A DNA stretch of 64,000 nucleotides, from contig JAFVRG010000021.1 of NCBI GenBank assembly GCA_017504405.1, forward strand, positions 25,929 to 89,928, in the 5' to 3' direction. The notes beneath the pieces are model-generated. The model saw only the letters and a program-made list of their open reading frames with translations. It was not told the DNA's origin and made no database searches. Below, piece by piece: positions 62,805-64,000 of this stretch (its first letter is position 1; each line of letters opens with the position of its first letter). Both the position numbers and the translations under genes were made by a program. The DNA comes from Clostridia bacterium. GTDB taxonomy: Bacteria > Bacillota > Clostridia > Oscillospirales > CAG-272.

Positions 62805-63563
62805 TTACTCAATATTGCACTGAAAATTATCCTTGATTAGCTTTATTTTGCGAAGAACAAGCTGGGATTTTGTTGAAAGCTCATCGTGCTTATGTACGCA
62901 GAGCCACATACATCCGCCAAGGTACGGTCCCACAACACGGTGAAGGTGGTTGGAGAGGAACAAGAACGGAACCTTTAACTCCTTTTTAAGCATAGCCGTT
63001 GCTCTGAGGTTTTCAATCTCCTCGTCGGGTGAAAGTGCGTTAGTTACTATTTTGACTACGTCTGCTCCCCTGCGCTCCTGCTCGAGAGCTATCTCCAAAA
63101 CCCTCTCTGGCGGTGAATATTTGAACAGGTGCGAGGACATCAGTACCTCTGCGCCCTCAGCGTGAAGCTTATCAATAAGCTCTATTTGCTTTTTTACAGC
63201 CTCAGCATCCTCAGTCAGCTCCTCGGGGTGCTTACAGAATATATCGCCCATAACATCGCATAGCGTTGCGCCTGAGCGAGCGAGCTCCAATATTCCGTCA
63301 GCGAGAACGTCATCCGACAGTCCCTCGTTATTTCCGTATCGGTAATTTGTGACGTAAATAGGCTTGCCGTTAAGCTCGGAAAAAATTCTCTCATAGGTTT
63401 CTCTATTCTGGTATTGCTTATCAAGACGGCAAACCTGCAAACCAAAGGCATCTGCCCCCTCAGCAGAGGCGGCACGTATGGTTTCGATTGCGCTCTCGGG
63501 GGTTTTTGTCTGTATCATAACGGTAAGAAGAGGCTCTTTATGATTAAGAAAGGTTGGTTTCAT
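62805..63563 (-). CDS. Type I 3-dehydroquinate dehydratase-like protein
   Basis: The 252-residue protein has the type I DHQase TIM-barrel pattern. Catalytic H145 is in MSSHLFKYSP and the Schiff-base Lys is K171 in ADVVKIVT, both in the right places. Several substrate-binding positions differ: the usual EWRxD is LQVCRLD, and the C-terminal Arg and Ser-x-x-Gln loop is replaced by HRVVGPYLGG and HKHDELSTKS. So the chemistry may be kept while the substrate differs from 3-dehydroquinate. Its ATG overlaps the SDR stop by one base, so they are coupled. A terminator follows. Confidence 0.65.
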   Translation of the reverse strand: MKPTFLNHKEPLLTVMIQTKTPESAIETIRAASAEGADAFGLQVCRLDKQYQNRETYERIFSELNGKPIYVTNYRYGNNEGLSDDVLADGILELARSGATLCDVMGDIFCKHPEELTEDAEAVKKQIELIDKLHAEGAEVLMSSHLFKYSPPERVLEIALEQERRGADVVKIVTNALSPDEEIENLRATAMLKKELKVPFLFLSNHLHRVVGPYLGGCMWLCVHKHDELSTKSQLVLRKIKLIKDNFQCNIE

Positions 63564-64000
63564 TATTTATTCCTCAAAACGTTTCTGCCACCATCCATAA
63601 GAATGGTTGTGCCTGTAATAAATGCTCCCTTATCGGATGCAACGTACATTATCATATCAACAATTTCCTGAGTTTCTGCCGCTCTGCCCATCAGAGTTTT
63701 CATATTTGCCATACCGGGACGGGTGAGAACAGGACCGGGTGCTACGCATACGGCACGTATTCCGTGCTTTCCACCGCACATTGCGAGCGACTTCACAACT
63801 CCGTTCATAAGTGCGCTCTTAGATGCGGAATACGCTACGTTAACAGGACAGCCCTCCTCGCCCGTTATAGAGCCGAGATTTACTACTACTCCGCTACCCT
63901 GCTTTGCCATTTGCCTCATAACCGCATGGTCAACGTGCAGAGTGCCTTTAAGGTTAAGGTCAAGACCAAAATCCACAACCTCAATATCAACCTCGGTAAA
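63563..64000 (-). CDS. SDR family oxidoreductase, 5' end beyond the window
   Basis: The C-terminal 146 codons of a short-chain dehydrogenase/reductase. Visible are the catalytic Ser region VVVNLGSITG, the YxxxK motif in VAYSASKSA and the C-terminal FITGTTILMDGG, typical of the classical family. The NAD-binding GxxxGxG part is off the right edge. The reading frame continues to base 64000, so the gene is cut by the window and any internal start is not real. It is coupled to the AroD-like gene downstream; together they suggest reduction and dehydration of a cyclitol or sugar-like acid, which is inference. Confidence 0.85.
   Translation of the reverse strand, partial: FTEVDIEVVDFGLDLNLKGTLHVDHAVMRQMAKQGSGVVVNLGSITGEEGCPVNVAYSASKSALMNGVVKSLAMCGGKHGIRAVCVAPGPVLTRPGMANMKTLMGRAAETQEIVDMIMYVASDKGAFITGTTILMDGGRNVLRNK

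Overview
The window looks like a chromosomal segment of an endospore-lineage member of the Clostridia (Bacillota), probably close to the Oscillospiraceae and relatives; the taxonomic guess is inference. The basis is gene content: spo0A, spoVT, yqfC/yqfD, ylbJ and pdaA (sporulation), ArgR/AhrC, WhiA, RbgA, YmfF/YmfH, a ClpE-type ATPase and strong AAGGAGG ribosome binding sites. Most genes are ordinary housekeeping genes packed into operons, mostly on the minus strand. No insertion sequence, prophage or CRISPR array is visible, and there is no gene-free stretch longer than 300 bases.

Layout. 34-4696 (minus): yqfC-yqfD-phoH-ybeY-era-recO, a classic Firmicutes block. 4751-6657 (plus): ylbJ, broken by a one-base frameshift, and spo0A, whose product carries Glu in place of the phospho-accepting Asp. 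6715-10843 (minus): membrane pyrophosphatase, PdaA-like deacetylase, a NUDIX protein and rpsU. 10965-15190 (minus): ymfF-ymfH-lgt-folD. 15379-17769 (minus): GH2 beta-mannosidase. 17970-18527 (plus): spoVT. 18569-30430 (minus): murB-whiA-dnaE-cvpA-clpE-like-degenerate P-type ATPase-mrp. 30485-37932 (minus): nusB-TsaD paralogue-xseA-xseB-ispA-tlyA-nadK-argR-recN from a strong promoter. 38125-39820 (plus): a small cell-envelope operon (membrane protein, SGNH hydrolase, lipoprotein). 39854-43205 (minus): GH38 alpha-mannosidase and mannose-6-phosphate isomerase. 43471-48036: a four-gene sugar operon (PIG-L deacetylase, NagB-like isomerase, PfkB kinase, class II aldolase) divergent from an AraC regulator. 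48185-48342: tRNA-Gly(TCC) and tRNA-Arg(ACG). 48533-57070 (plus): lepB-rbgA-rnhB-yraN-thrC, a metallophosphoesterase, then tig-clpP-clpX. 57161-62627 (minus): a two-component system with envelope proteins of unknown function and cardiolipin synthase. 62805-64000 (minus): an AroD-like protein and an SDR enzyme cut by the window edge.

How the parts fit. The mannosidases, ManA and the PIG-L/NagB/PfkB/aldolase operon point to growth on host or dietary glycans that contain mannose and N-acetylated amino sugars. The most unusual items are the Spo0A with a non-phosphorylatable receiver, a full-length P-type ATPase without its catalytic motifs, a trigger factor with a histone-H1-like tail, a predicted leaderless regulator mRNA, and two related small membrane proteins flanking the two-component system.
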